Source: Thioalkalivibrio sp. XN8
GTDB lineage: Bacteria; Pseudomonadota; Gammaproteobacteria; Steroidobacterales; XN24
Length of the DNA: 64,000 nt
Reading direction: 5' to 3'
NCBI RefSeq assembly: GCF_011058255.1
Contig: NZ_JAALFH010000057.1
Coordinates: forward strand, 1 to 64,000
Part shown: positions 20,237 to 35,869 of the stretch, in pieces
Position numbering within the stretch: the first letter of the stretch is position 1
Layout: each line of letters begins with the position of its first letter
Notes under the pieces: generated by a model
Told to the model about the DNA's origin: nothing
What the model saw: only the letters and a program-made list of their open reading frames with translations
The model's database searches: none
Translations under genes and position numbers: made by a program

Positions 20237-21463
20237 ATGACCCTCTGCGCGGTCGCCCTGGCAGCCGACCTCCGCGGCGCCAGCCGCCTGCTGGTGGACG
20301 CCGCGACCGGCGTGACCGACCTGGTGGAATCGATGCACGGCACGATCGCCGGGCTGGCGGGCATCGTGCCCGGCTCGAGCAACCAGCGCACGCGCGGCAT
20401 CACCCGGTTCGTGTACCGCTGCGTCGGCGGGGGCATCCGCCTGGTCGGCGCGGGCATCGAGCGGACGCTCGTGCCCGTTTCGGCCTGGCACCAGGCGGGC
20501 CATGGCGCGCAGCAACGCCCGGCACGACATGCAGCGGCGCTGGGCGTGCTCAATGGCGTGCTCGGGGATCACCTGGCCGCCACCGGCAACCCGCTGGCCA
20601 TCAGCATGGGGCTGCGCCGGGACGGCATGCGGCTCGAGCTTGGCCGCGCCGCGCTGCGCCGGGCGGTGCCCGCCGCCAGCCCCCGCATCCTGGTCCAGGC
20701 GCACGGCCTGTGCATGCACCCCGGGCACTGGGAACGGGCGGGCCGCGACGAGGTTGCGGCCGCCGGCGCCAGGCTGGGCTACACCTGCCTGCAGCTGCAC
20801 TACAACACCGGGCTGCACATCGCGGCGAACGGGCGCTCGCTCGCCGCACTGCTGGAGAACCTGCTGGCGCAGTGGCCGGTCGAGGTCCGGGAGCTCGCGA
20901 TCGTCGGCCACAGCATGGGCGGGCTGGTGGCGCGCAGCGCGCACCACTACGGCGCGGCGGCCGGGCACGCCTGGCCGGAGCGGCTGCGAAAACTGGTTTT
21001 TCTCGGCGCGCCGCACCACGGTTCGCCGCTGGAGCGCGCCGGCAACGGCCTGGACATGCTGCTGGGGCTGAGCCCTTACAGCCGGCCGTTCACGCGCCTC
21101 GGCCGCGTCCGCAGCCACGGCATCACCGACCTGCGCTTCGGCATCCTGCTGGAGCAGGACTGGGCCGCGCGCGATCGCTATGCGCCGATGCGCAAGGACC
21201 CGCGCACGCCGCTGCCGCTACCCGAACGCGTCGAGTGCTACACCGCCGCCGCGCTGCGCGGCGAAAACGAGGGGGCGCTGTCCGCGCGCCTGGTCGGCGA
21301 CGGCCTGGTGCCGCTGGCCAGCGCGCTGGGCGAACACGAGGACGCGCGCTTCGCGCTGGACTTCCCGCCCGGCCACCGCTGGGTCGGCACGGGCCTGAGC
21401 CATTTCGACCTGGTCTCGAGCCCGCGCCTGCTGGCACAGCTGGCGCGCTGGCTCGGGAACTAG
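20237..21463 (+). CDS. Alpha/beta hydrolase, lipase-like
   Basis: The 408-residue protein carries the nucleophile elbow G-H-S-M-G-G with Ser226, preceded by V-Q-A-H-G-L-C at the oxyanion strand, and a late L-S-H-F-D-L-V that can supply the catalytic histidine. The pattern resembles PGAP1-like and triacylglycerol-lipase-like esterases. The first 120 residues are a small-residue-rich region with no clear secretion signal. Substrate unknown. The gene lies 4 nt after the ABM gene and converges with the next minus-strand unit. A 7-bp hairpin without a T run (21467-21483) fills the gap. Confidence 0.75.
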   Translation: MTLCAVALAADLRGASRLLVDAATGVTDLVESMHGTIAGLAGIVPGSSNQRTRGITRFVYRCVGGGIRLVGAGIERTLVPVSAWHQAGHGAQQRPARHAAALGVLNGVLGDHLAATGNPLAISMGLRRDGMRLELGRAALRRAVPAASPRILVQAHGLCMHPGHWERAGRDEVAAAGARLGYTCLQLHYNTGLHIAANGRSLAALLENLLAQWPVEVRELAIVGHSMGGLVARSAHHYGAAAGHAWPERLRKLVFLGAPHHGSPLERAGNGLDMLLGLSPYSRPFTRLGRVRSHGITDLRFGILLEQDWAARDRYAPMRKDPRTPLPLPERVECYTAAALRGENEGALSARLVGDGLVPLASALGEHEDARFALDFPPGHRWVGTGLSHFDLVSSPRLLAQLARWLGN

Positions 21464-21491
21464 CATCGGCTGCGCCGCAGCCGTCGGCGGC

Positions 21492-21737
21492 TCAGCGCCG
21501 CAGCACCGCCTCCCCGACGGCACGGCCCGCGTCGAAACTCTCCACGCGCAGGTCGACCAGCTGGTCGACCTGCCCGGCGGCAGCCCCCTTGACCTGCAGC
21601 ACGGTGTCGCCAATGCGCACCGTGCCCACGCCGGTGGCCGGGTCGAAACCCGTGAGGTAGGCGCGGATTTCCTCGCCCGGGGCGAAGGCGGGCCGGGTGC
21701 TGCGGAACCGCCAGTTGCCGAACAGACCCCTGCTCAT
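21492..21737 (-). CDS. Small beta-rich (TRAM/OB-like) protein downstream of nhaC
   Basis: Uncharacterised 81-residue protein. It begins M-S-R-G-L-F-G-N-W-R-F-R and then shows F-A-P-G-E-E-I-R-A-Y-L-T-G-F and V-R-I-G-D-T-V-L-Q-V-K-G, a strand pattern like the small OB/TRAM domain. From memory it resembles haloarchaeal proteins annotated DUF7513, which often stand near NhaC antiporters; this was not checked by search. The start overlaps the nhaC stop by 4 nt, so the two are translationally coupled. It may act with the antiporter or in RNA binding, but no function can be assigned. Confidence 0.6.
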   Translation of the reverse strand: MSRGLFGNWRFRSTRPAFAPGEEIRAYLTGFDPATGVGTVRIGDTVLQVKGAAAGQVDQLVDLRVESFDAGRAVGEAVLRR

Positions 21738-23236
21738 GCGCTGCTGCCTCCCTTGCTGATCCGGTCGGTGGTGTACTCGCGGCCGAAACCGGTCCAGGCG
21801 GCGAACAGGAACACCGCCACCAGCAGCCAGCCATGGAACACCCAGGGCCAGGCCTGGATCGGCTCCACCACCATCGCGGGAGTGAACCAGTCGTAGGTCG
21901 TCACCAGCGCCTGCATCTGGGTGTAGCCCACCAGCACGCCGCCGGCCCAGGGAAAGATGTAGCCCAGCGCCGAGGTGTTGGCGTCGAGGATGTTCGCCCG
22001 GCGGTAGCCGTTGAGGTTGAAGCGCTTGCCGATGGTGGCGATGTAGGGCGCGATGGCGATCTGGGCGGCCGTGTTGATGGTGATGGCGGCGTTGATGCCG
22101 GCGGTCACCGAGACCATGGTGACTTCGGCGGAGCGCACGCTCTTCGCCACCTTGCGCAGCAGCCAGTCCTGCAGGGCCTGGAAGCCGCCGCCGCGGATCA
22201 TCACCTGGGCGCCGCCGAGCACCAGCAGGATCAGCACCGCCAGCGTGGCGAAGCCGACCGGCCCGTCGTAGAGGCTGCCGCCCACGCCGGCGGCGGCAGC
22301 CGGGACCACCTCGACCAGGGGCCAGCCGCCGAAGGTGGCGGCCGCCCAGCTGTCGGCGGCGACGCGGAAGGCCAGCATGTCGGTGGCCGGCGCCAGCCCG
22401 AAGACCAGGTTGATGACGATGGCCAGGATCAGGCCGGCGGAGATCGCCTCGATGATGTGGCGGCCGCGGATGGCCAGCCCGATGACCAGCGCGATCGGCA
22501 GCAGGTGGAACAGCCCGCTGGCGTCGGACTGGGCCCGGAACAGCGCCGCGGCGTCGCCGTCGACCATGGCGCCGGAGGAGGCGAAGCCGAAGGCCAGGTA
22601 GGCGATGAAGGCCAGCGTGGCGGCGATGATGGCGTACTTGAAGCGGCTCGCGACCACGCCGCCCACGTCGGAGTCCTGGGTGACGGCGCTGACGATGGTG
22701 GTGTCGCTGACCGGGGCCAGGTTGTCGCCGAACACGGCGCCCGACAGGATCGCGCCGAACATCAGCACCGGGTCGGCGCCGAGCGCCACGCCGGCCGGGA
22801 AGAACAGGGCCACGAAGGCAATCACCGTACCGTAGCCGGTGCCGATGCCGGTGGCGAGCAGCGCGGCAAGCAGGAAGGTCACGGCGGGGAAGAGCGCTGG
22901 TCCCAGGCCCAGCGCGTCGGCGAGCCAGCCCAGCCCGTTGACGAAGCCGCCGACCTGCAGCGTGGCGGCGAACATGCCGGCCCACAGCCAGGCCACGATG
23001 GCCGTCACGGCCACTTTCTGCGCCATGCCCTCGACCACGGCGTCCGCGTAGGCGCCCCAGTTGCCGCGGACCAGCAGCATGCCCAGCACCAGGCCCACCA
23101 GCATGCCGACGATCAGCCCGGCGGTGTCGCCGATGCCCAGCAGGCCGGACTGCACGATGGCCCAGGCGATGAAGAACAGTACCGGCAGGGCGCTGACGGC
23201 CTTGCCGCCGCGAAAGCGGATGATGTCGTGGTTCAT
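21734..23236 (-). CDS. nhaC: Na+/H+ antiporter, NhaC family
   Basis: Predicted inner-membrane antiporter exporting Na+ in exchange for protons. The 500-residue protein has about eleven to twelve hydrophobic spans. The segment G-A-V-F-G-D-N-L-A-P-V-S-D-T-T near residues 166-180 is the family signature, and G-I-G-T-G-Y-G-T-V is nearby. It is the fourth gene of a five-gene minus-strand string and overlaps both neighbours by 4 nt. Its linkage to RNase and barstar genes is unexpected. An amino-acid exchanger of the same superfamily is possible. Confidence 0.88.
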   Translation of the reverse strand: MNHDIIRFRGGKAVSALPVLFFIAWAIVQSGLLGIGDTAGLIVGMLVGLVLGMLLVRGNWGAYADAVVEGMAQKVAVTAIVAWLWAGMFAATLQVGGFVNGLGWLADALGLGPALFPAVTFLLAALLATGIGTGYGTVIAFVALFFPAGVALGADPVLMFGAILSGAVFGDNLAPVSDTTIVSAVTQDSDVGGVVASRFKYAIIAATLAFIAYLAFGFASSGAMVDGDAAALFRAQSDASGLFHLLPIALVIGLAIRGRHIIEAISAGLILAIVINLVFGLAPATDMLAFRVAADSWAAATFGGWPLVEVVPAAAAGVGGSLYDGPVGFATLAVLILLVLGGAQVMIRGGGFQALQDWLLRKVAKSVRSAEVTMVSVTAGINAAITINTAAQIAIAPYIATIGKRFNLNGYRRANILDANTSALGYIFPWAGGVLVGYTQMQALVTTYDWFTPAMVVEPIQAWPWVFHGWLLVAVFLFAAWTGFGREYTTDRISKGGSSA

Positions 23237-23652
23237 GTCGCTTCCTTTTCGCCGCTGATGAACACCCAGCAGGGCGTGTTGCGCTCGCGCCAGGCCCGGG
23301 CCGCTTCGCTAAAGACCTCGACGGCGACGGCATAGTCGTCCGGCGCGGCGCGGCGCAGGTCGGCGGGGTCATCCAGCACCAGCAGGTAACCCTCGGCCGG
23401 CAGCCATTCGAGGTCGCCCAGGCAGTCGGCAAGCGCGTCCCAATTCTGGCCGAACCACCAGGGGAACTCCAGCGCGTCGGCGACCCGGGCCAGGAATTCG
23501 GGCTTGCTGCGGCAGCCGGCCAGCTCGATGCGGGCGCAGCAGAGACCGGCCGCCGCGCCGGCCGCCAGCACCGCCTCGACCTCGCCGGGGCCGATGCGGA
23601 CGAGGCCGGCGGCCGCGGGATCGCGCAGGATCGCCGGGCTCGGCGCCGTCAT
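23233..23652 (-). CDS. Barstar-family ribonuclease inhibitor
   Basis: Predicted to bind and block the guanyl-specific RNase encoded immediately upstream. The 139-residue protein matches barstar around F-P-W-W-F-G-Q-N-W-D-A-L-A-D-C-L (residues 63-78). Asp72 and Asp76 stand where barstar Asp35 and Asp39 contact the barnase active site. No signal peptide is seen, so it should protect the cytoplasm. The start overlaps the RNase stop by 4 nt, and the stop overlaps the nhaC start by 4 nt. Confidence 0.88.
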   Translation of the reverse strand: MTAPSPAILRDPAAAGLVRIGPGEVEAVLAAGAAAGLCCARIELAGCRSKPEFLARVADALEFPWWFGQNWDALADCLGDLEWLPAEGYLLVLDDPADLRRAAPDDYAVAVEVFSEAARAWRERNTPCWVFISGEKEAT

Positions 23653-24038
23653 GGCCCGGTCTCCAGGCGCCGGAAGCTGCGGTAGTGATCCTCGGTGTAG
23701 TAATACACCTCCGGCGGGTTGCCGCCGGTGACGATGCGCCGCGCGCCGCGATGTGAAAGGCCGGGCGTGCGCACCGTGTACTCGCGGTAGTAGCCGCGCG
23801 GCCGCTGCGGCAGCAGGCCCTCGCGATTCTGGAACACGGTGCCGTCCTGGCGATGCGGGAAAGGCCCGCCCCGCTCGATGAGCTCCAGCGTGGCGATCGC
23901 CTCGGGCGGCAGGCCGGCCGGGACCGCTGCGCCTGGCGCAGCTGAAGCGTCCGGAGCGTCCTGCGGCGCCGGCTGCCAGGTGCTGACCAGCACCGCGACG
24001 GCGAGCAGGAGCAGCAGCAGCGGCAGGCGCAGTCGCAT
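23649..24038 (-). CDS. Secreted guanyl-specific ribonuclease, RNase Sa/barnase type
   Basis: Predicted exported endoribonuclease cutting after guanosine. The 129-residue protein has an N-terminal leucine-rich signal peptide (about residues 1-22) and a domain from about residue 42 that closely follows Streptomyces RNase Sa (L-P-P-E-A, G-P-F-P, D-G-x-V-F-Q-N-R-E). The catalytic set is complete: Glu86 (Y-Y-R-E-Y-T-V), Arg97, Arg101 and His118 (E-D-H-Y), matching RNase Sa Glu54, Arg65, Arg69 and His85. It starts 4 nt after the uvrA stop and is coupled to the barstar gene. Confidence 0.9.
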   Translation of the reverse strand: MRLRLPLLLLLLAVAVLVSTWQPAPQDAPDASAAPGAAVPAGLPPEAIATLELIERGGPFPHRQDGTVFQNREGLLPQRPRGYYREYTVRTPGLSHRGARRIVTGGNPPEVYYYTEDHYRSFRRLETGP

Positions 24039-24042
24039 CGGC

Positions 24043-26916
<2,874 letters not shown>

Positions 26917-26945
26917 GGCTTCCGTCTGGCTCGGCCGAACTCATT

Positions 26946-26951
26946 ACTATA
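26946..26951 (-). promoter_or_regulatory. Candidate -10 element for uvrA
   Basis: TATAGT on the minus strand lies 29 nt before the uvrA start codon. No good -35 hexamer is seen at 16-18 nt, so the promoter may be weak or activator-dependent. Confidence 0.35.
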
Positions 26952-26996
26952 CGCAGAAATGCCGGCGCTGCGCTGCCCGCCGTGCTGCCGCGTTTT

Positions 26997-27015
26997 CGAC
27001 CCTGGTCAAGGGTCG
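26997..27015. promoter_or_regulatory. Perfect 7-bp inverted repeat between uvrA and ssb
   Basis: CGACCCT and AGGGTCG flank the loop GGTCA in the 205-nt divergent region (26917-27121). It could be an operator or a hairpin in a long uvrA leader. It is not an SOS box. The rest of the gap holds a candidate ssb -10 (TAGACT, 27056-27061) and nothing else recognised. Confidence 0.35.
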
Positions 27016-27121
27016 GTTTCCGGCCGGCGCGCGTGAGATTCGGCCCTGTTCAGGCTAGACTAAAAGGCTATTCTTCGAGTCCGGGCAAGCGGTCCGGCAA
27101 CACGACGAGCGAGGGACGCAC

Positions 27122-27571
27122 ATGGCGCGCGGCATCAACAAGGTCATCCTGGTGGGCAACCTGGGCGCGGATCCGGAGTCACGGACCACCCCCGGCGGGC
27201 TGACCGTCACCAATTTCAACGTGGCGACCAGCGACCGCCGCAGGGACAAGCAGAGCGGCGACTGGGTCGAGGAGACCGAGTGGCACCGCATCGTGATGTT
27301 CGACAAGCTCGCCGAGACGGCGCGGGAATACCTGCGCAAGGGCTCGCAGGTGTATATCGAGGGCAAGATCCAGACGCGCAAGTGGCAGGACAAGGAAGGC
27401 CAGGACCGCTACACCACCGAGATCATCGCGCGCGACATGCAGATGCTGGGCGGCCGGCCCGGCGGCAGCGCGCCCGTGAGCCGCGACGACGACTACGGCA
27501 GCCGGTCCTCGGGCAGTTCCTCGGCGGGCAGCCGCAAGGAAGAGCCCTTCGAGGACGATATCCCCTTCTGA
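27122..27571 (+). CDS. ssb: Single-stranded DNA-binding protein
   Basis: Coats single-stranded DNA during replication and repair and recruits partners through its acidic tip. The 149-residue protein starts [15 protein letters not shown] and has the OB fold over residues 1-110, with W-H-R-I-V-M-F. A Gly/Ser linker precedes the tip E-P-F-E-D-D-I-P-F, which is complete. A GAGGGA sequence lies upstream. miaB follows 10 nt later. Confidence 0.97.
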   Translation: MARGINKVILVGNLGADPESRTTPGGLTVTNFNVATSDRRRDKQSGDWVEETEWHRIVMFDKLAETAREYLRKGSQVYIEGKIQTRKWQDKEGQDRYTTEIIARDMQMLGGRPGGSAPVSRDDDYGSRSSGSSSAGSRKEEPFEDDIPF

Positions 27572-27581
27572 CGCCGACCCG

Positions 27582-28949
27582 ATGAACGCACAGCAGCCCG
27601 GCGGCAAGCTCTTCATCCGCACTTTCGGGTGCCAGATGAACGAGTATGATTCGTCGAAGATGGCGGACGTGCTGCGCGCCTCCCACGGCTTCGAGCCCGC
27701 CGCCACGCCGGAAGAGGCGGACGTGCTGCTGCTCAATACCTGCTCGATCCGCGAGAAGGCGCAGGAGAAAGTGTTCTCCCTGCTGGGCCGCTGGCGGGAA
27801 TTGAAGGCGGCGCGGCCGGGCGTGGTGATCGGGGTGGGCGGCTGCGTCGCCAGCCAGGAGGGCGAGGCGATTCTCCAGCGCGCGCCCTTCGTCGACCTGG
27901 TGTTCGGCCCGCAGACGCTGCACCGGCTGCCCGCGATGCTCGAGGACGTGCGCGGCCGCGGCCGGCCGGCGGTGGACGTGTCCTTCCCCGAGATCGAGAA
28001 GTTCGACCGGCTGCCGGAGCCGCGGGCGGACGGCCCGACGGCTTTCGTCTCGGTGATGGAGGGCTGCAGCAAGTACTGCAGTTTCTGCGTCGTGCCTTAC
28101 ACGCGCGGCGAGGAGGTCAGCCGGCCCTTCGACGACGTGATCGTCGAGGTCGCGCAGCTGGCGGCGCAGGGCGTGCGCGAAATCAACCTGCTGGGCCAGA
28201 ACGTGAACGCCTATCGCGGCCCGATGCACGACGGCACCCTGGCCGACCTGGCGGCGCTGATCCGCTACGTGGCCGCGGTCGACGGGATCGACCGGATCCG
28301 CTTCACCACCTCGCACCCGGTGGAGTTCACCGACAGCCTGGTGGAGGCCTACGCCGAGGTGCCCGAGCTGGCGCCCTTCCTGCATCTCCCGGTGCAGAGC
28401 GGCGCCGACCGGGTGCTGGCGATGATGAAGCGCGGCCACACGGCGCTGGAGTATCGCCAGAAGATCCGGCGGGTGCGGGAGGCGCGCCCCGGGATCAGCA
28501 TCAGCTCGGATTTCATCGTTGGCTTCCCGGGCGAGACGCAGCAGGACTTCGACCAGACCATGCAGCTGATCGAGGGCGTGGGCTTCGACCAGTCCTTCAG
28601 CTTCATCTACAGCCGCCGCCCCGGCACGCCCGCGGCCTCGCTGCCGGACGACGTGACCGCGGCGGAGAAGCAGCGCCGCCTGGCCCTGCTCCAGCACCGG
28701 GTCAGCCAGCAGGCTGCCGCCATCAGCGCGGCCATGGTGGGCGGCGTGGAGCGGGTGCTGGTGGAGCGGCCGTCGCGCAAGAGCCCGCGCCAGCTGGCGG
28801 GCCGCACCGGCAACATGCGCTGGGTGAACTTCGACGGCGACGCGGGCCTCATCGGCCGCTTCGTCGACGTGCAGATCACCGAGGCCCTGCCCAACTCGCT
28901 GCGCGGGCGCGTGGTCGCGGTCGAGGACGCGCTGCCCCGCTCCGCCTGA
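27582..28949 (+). CDS. miaB: tRNA-2-methylthio-N6-dimethylallyladenosine synthase
   Basis: Radical-SAM methylthiotransferase that adds a methylthio group to i6A37 of tRNAs. The 455-residue protein has an N-terminal cluster domain (F-G-C-Q-M-N-E-Y at residues 15-22, then N-T-C-S-I-R), the radical-SAM motif C-S-K-Y-C-S-F-C, and a C-terminal TRAM domain. G-C-Q-M-N separates it from the RimO and MtaB relatives. It is followed by phoH-ybeY-ybeX-lnt in the typical gammaproteobacterial order. Confidence 0.97.
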   Translation: MNAQQPGGKLFIRTFGCQMNEYDSSKMADVLRASHGFEPAATPEEADVLLLNTCSIREKAQEKVFSLLGRWRELKAARPGVVIGVGGCVASQEGEAILQRAPFVDLVFGPQTLHRLPAMLEDVRGRGRPAVDVSFPEIEKFDRLPEPRADGPTAFVSVMEGCSKYCSFCVVPYTRGEEVSRPFDDVIVEVAQLAAQGVREINLLGQNVNAYRGPMHDGTLADLAALIRYVAAVDGIDRIRFTTSHPVEFTDSLVEAYAEVPELAPFLHLPVQSGADRVLAMMKRGHTALEYRQKIRRVREARPGISISSDFIVGFPGETQQDFDQTMQLIEGVGFDQSFSFIYSRRPGTPAASLPDDVTAAEKQRRLALLQHRVSQQAAAISAAMVGGVERVLVERPSRKSPRQLAGRTGNMRWVNFDGDAGLIGRFVDVQITEALPNSLRGRVVAVEDALPRSA

Positions 28950-28964
28950 AGCCCTGGAACGCCG

Positions 28965-29924
28965 TTGAACGACAATCTCATCAGGGACCTGGTACTCGAG
29001 CCGGCCGACAACCAGCGCCTCGCCAACCTGTGCGGCCAGTTCGACGAGCACCTGAAGCAGATCGAGCGCCGGCTCGAGGTGCAGATCCGCCCGCGCGGCA
29101 ACCTGTTCCAGCTCGAGGGCCCCGAGCCTGCCGTGGCGGCCGCCGAGCGGCTGCTGGTGAGCCTGTTCGAGCAGGCGGCGGACGAGAGCATCAGCCCGCA
29201 GACGGTGCACACCGGGCTGCAGGAGGCCGGGATGCACGCCCCCGCGGACGAACACGGGCCGCAGGAGATCCGGACCCGCCGCGGCGCGATCCGGGGCCGC
29301 GGCCCCAACCAGGCCCGCTACCTGCGCTCCATGCGCGAGCACGACCTGTGTTTCGGCATCGGGCCGGCGGGCACCGGCAAGACCTACCTGGCGGTGGCCC
29401 GTGCGGTCGAGGCGCTGGAAACCGACGAGGTGCGCCGGATCGTGCTGGTCCGGCCGGCGGTCGAGGCCGGCGAGCGCCTGGGCTTCCTGCCCGGCGACAT
29501 GTCGCAAAAGGTGGACCCCTACCTGCGCCCGATGTACGACGCGCTCTACGAGATGCTTGGTTTCGAGCGGGTGGCGAAACTGATCGAGCGCCACGTGATC
29601 GAGATCGCGCCGCTGGCCTTCATGCGGGGCCGCACGCTGAACGAGGCTTTCGTGATCCTGGACGAGGCCCAGAACACCACCGTGGAGCAGATGAAGATGT
29701 TCCTCACCAGGATCGGCTTCGGCTCCAGGGCGGTGGTGACCGGCGACATCACCCAGACGGACCTGCCGGCGAGCAAGACCTCGGGCCTGCGGCACGCGGC
29801 GCGCGTGCTGGCGGAAGTCGAGGGCGTCGGCTTCACCCGGTTCACCGCCCGCGACGTGGTCCGCCATCCCCTGGTGCAGCGCATCGTCGAGGCCTACGAG
29901 CGGCACCACGGGGACGAGGGGTGA
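28965..29924 (+). CDS. ybeZ: PhoH-like ATPase (YbeZ)
   Basis: Cytosolic P-loop ATPase thought to work with YbeY in RNA metabolism. The gene starts with TTG at 28965 and encodes 319 residues. The N-terminal region is KH-like, and the Walker A G-P-A-G-T-G-K-T ends at residue 140, followed by V-R-P-A-V-E-A-G-E and I-L-D-E-A-Q-N. The stop overlaps the ybeY GTG start. Confidence 0.94.
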   Translation: MNDNLIRDLVLEPADNQRLANLCGQFDEHLKQIERRLEVQIRPRGNLFQLEGPEPAVAAAERLLVSLFEQAADESISPQTVHTGLQEAGMHAPADEHGPQEIRTRRGAIRGRGPNQARYLRSMREHDLCFGIGPAGTGKTYLAVARAVEALETDEVRRIVLVRPAVEAGERLGFLPGDMSQKVDPYLRPMYDALYEMLGFERVAKLIERHVIEIAPLAFMRGRTLNEAFVILDEAQNTTVEQMKMFLTRIGFGSRAVVTGDITQTDLPASKTSGLRHAARVLAEVEGVGFTRFTARDVVRHPLVQRIVEAYERHHGDEG

Positions 29925-30391
29925 GCGTGCGCATCGACGTGCAGGTCGCCGGCGGCCGCAGCGGGCTGCCGAGCGTCGCCAAGCTGCGCCACTGGGCGCG
30001 CTCCGCGCTGGCCGGGCGGCGCGCCACTGCGGAGCTCAGCCTGCGCATCGTCGATGCGCCGGAGAGCCAGGCGCTGAACCGCCAGTTCCGCGGCAAGGAC
30101 CAGCCGACCAACGTGCTGGCCTTCCCGGCCGACCTGCCGCCGGAGCTGGAACTGCCGCTGCTGGGCGATGTCGTAATCTGTCGCGAGGTGGTGGCCGCCG
30201 AGGCCGCCGCGCAGGGCAAGCCGGCCGAAGCCCATTGGGCGCACATGGTGATTCACGGTACCCTGCACCTGCTGGGCTTCGACCACCAGGAGCCGGCGCA
30301 GGCCGCTGAGATGGAGGCCGCGGAAACCGAGCTCCTCGCCGAGCTGGGCTGGCCCGACCCCTACCAGGAGAACGACCCGCATCATGGCTGA
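29921..30391 (+). CDS. ybeY: Endoribonuclease YbeY
   Basis: Zinc-dependent RNase needed for 16S rRNA 3'-end maturation and ribosome quality control. The gene starts with GTG at 29921, overlapping the phoH stop, and encodes 156 residues (155 in E. coli); GTG at 29927 is an alternative. The metal site H-G-T-L-H-L-L-G-F-D-H is complete, with His112, His116 and His122. It overlaps ybeX by 8 nt. Confidence 0.95.
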   Translation: MSVRIDVQVAGGRSGLPSVAKLRHWARSALAGRRATAELSLRIVDAPESQALNRQFRGKDQPTNVLAFPADLPPELELPLLGDVVICREVVAAEAAAQGKPAEAHWAHMVIHGTLHLLGFDHQEPAQAAEMEAAETELLAELGWPDPYQENDPHHG

Positions 30392-31232
30392 AGACCAACC
30401 TCCGAGTACCAGCGGGCGCCGGCCCGGCCTCCTGGGCCGGCTTGCCGACGCCTTCCGGGTCGCGCCCCGCACCCGGGACGACCTGATGGACATCCTGCGC
30501 GAGGCGCGCGGCCACGACATCCTCGATGTCGACGAGCACCAGATGCTCGAGGGCGTGCTGGAAGTCTCGACCATGCAGGTTCGCGACATCATGATCCCGC
30601 GCGGCCAGATGGTCGTGCTCGAGCGCGATGCCAGCCCGCAGGAGATGCTGGCGGTGATCATCGACTCCGGCCACTCCCGCTTTCCCGTGATCGCCGACGA
30701 TCGTGACGAGGTGGTCGGCATCCTGCTGGCCAAGGACCTGCTGCGCTTTTTCGCCGAGGAGGACCAGCAGCGTTTCCGCGTCAAGGAATGCCTGCGGCCG
30801 GCGGTCTTCATCCCCGAGAGCAAGCGGTTGAACGTGCTGCTGAAGGAATTCCGCCACAGCCACAACCACATGGCGATCGTGGTGGACGAGTACGGCGGCG
30901 TCTCGGGGCTGCTGACCATCGAGGACGTGCTCGAGCAGATCGTCGGCGAGATCGACGACGAGCACGACCCCGACGAGGAAGTGCTGATCGTGCCCGAGCG
31001 CGAGCACAGCTGGCGGGTGGATGCGCTGGCGCGGATCGAGGATGTCAACGAGGAGCTCGGGACGGATTTCAGCGACGAGGACTACGACACGGTCGGCGGC
31101 CTCGTGATGCACGAGCTCGGGCGCTTGCCGCGCAAGGGCGAGACGCTGAACTTCGGCGGGCTGCGCTTCACCGTGCTGCGCGCCGACCGGCGCCGCATCC
31201 ATTCCGTCCGGCTGCGGCGCGTGACCGATTGA
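30384..31232 (+). CDS. ybeX: CBS-domain transporter-associated protein YbeX (CorC)
   Basis: Cytosolic protein with two CBS domains (about residues 65-185) and a C-terminal CorC/HlyC domain, linked to Mg2+/Co2+ efflux and ribosome maturation in E. coli. The 282-residue protein shows M-I-P-R-G-Q-M and V-V-D-E-Y-G-G-V-S-G-L-L-T-I-E-D. Its gene follows ybeY with an 8-nt overlap and precedes lnt by 4 nt. Confidence 0.94.
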   Translation: MAEDQPPSTSGRRPGLLGRLADAFRVAPRTRDDLMDILREARGHDILDVDEHQMLEGVLEVSTMQVRDIMIPRGQMVVLERDASPQEMLAVIIDSGHSRFPVIADDRDEVVGILLAKDLLRFFAEEDQQRFRVKECLRPAVFIPESKRLNVLLKEFRHSHNHMAIVVDEYGGVSGLLTIEDVLEQIVGEIDDEHDPDEEVLIVPEREHSWRVDALARIEDVNEELGTDFSDEDYDTVGGLVMHELGRLPRKGETLNFGGLRFTVLRADRRRIHSVRLRRVTD

Positions 31233-31236
31233 GCTG

Positions 31237-35380
<4,144 letters not shown>

Positions 35381-35383
35381 GCC

Positions 35384-35869
35384 ATGCGCCGCCTGCTGCT
35401 CCTGCCCTTCGCCTGCCTCGCCCTCGCCGCCTGCGGCTTCCAGTTGCAGGGCGTGAACGACCTGCCGCCGGAACTCGAGTCCGTGTTCCTGGCGGTGCCC
35501 GACCCGAATTCCGACCTGGCGGTGCAGCTGCGCCGTTCCCTCGCGGGGGCAGGCGTAACGCTGGTGCAGGATGCCGCCGCCGGCACGGCGACCCTGCGGC
35601 TGACCGACGAGCGCTACGGCCGCCGGGTGAAATCCGTGTCGGCGCAGAACCGCCCCACCGAGTTCGAGGTCTTCTACGAGGCCGAGTACCTGGTCGAGGG
35701 TCCGGCCGGCGTGCTCCTGCCCGCCCAACGCGTCAGCCGGAGCCGGATCTTCCCGTACAGCGAGCGCGACATTCTCGGCAAGCAGCAGGAAGAGCAGCTG
35801 CTGCGCGAGGCGCTGGCGCGCGAGATCGCCGCCCTGATCACGCGGCAGCTGGCCGGGCTCGGGTCTTGA
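35384..35869 (+). CDS. lptE: LPS-assembly lipoprotein LptE
   Basis: Outer-membrane lipoprotein that plugs LptD and helps insert LPS. The 161-residue protein has a signal peptide with lipobox L-A-A-C and Cys17, then the family pattern C-G-F-Q-L-Q-G. In E. coli leuS-lptE-holA are adjacent; here holA is 6.7 kb downstream, after an inserted block. The stop overlaps the next start (TTGA). Confidence 0.93.
   Translation: MRRLLLLPFACLALAACGFQLQGVNDLPPELESVFLAVPDPNSDLAVQLRRSLAGAGVTLVQDAAAGTATLRLTDERYGRRVKSVSAQNRPTEFEVFYEAEYLVEGPAGVLLPAQRVSRSRIFPYSERDILGKQQEEQLLREALAREIAALITRQLAGLGS

Noticed and set aside
23233-24038. RNase/barstar as a contact-dependent polymorphic toxin and immunity pair
   Set aside because: The RNase has only a simple signal peptide and no large delivery domain, repeats or secretion partner nearby.
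26917-27121. LexA (SOS) box between uvrA and ssb
   Set aside because: The only CTGT in the region is not followed by ACAG at the right distance.
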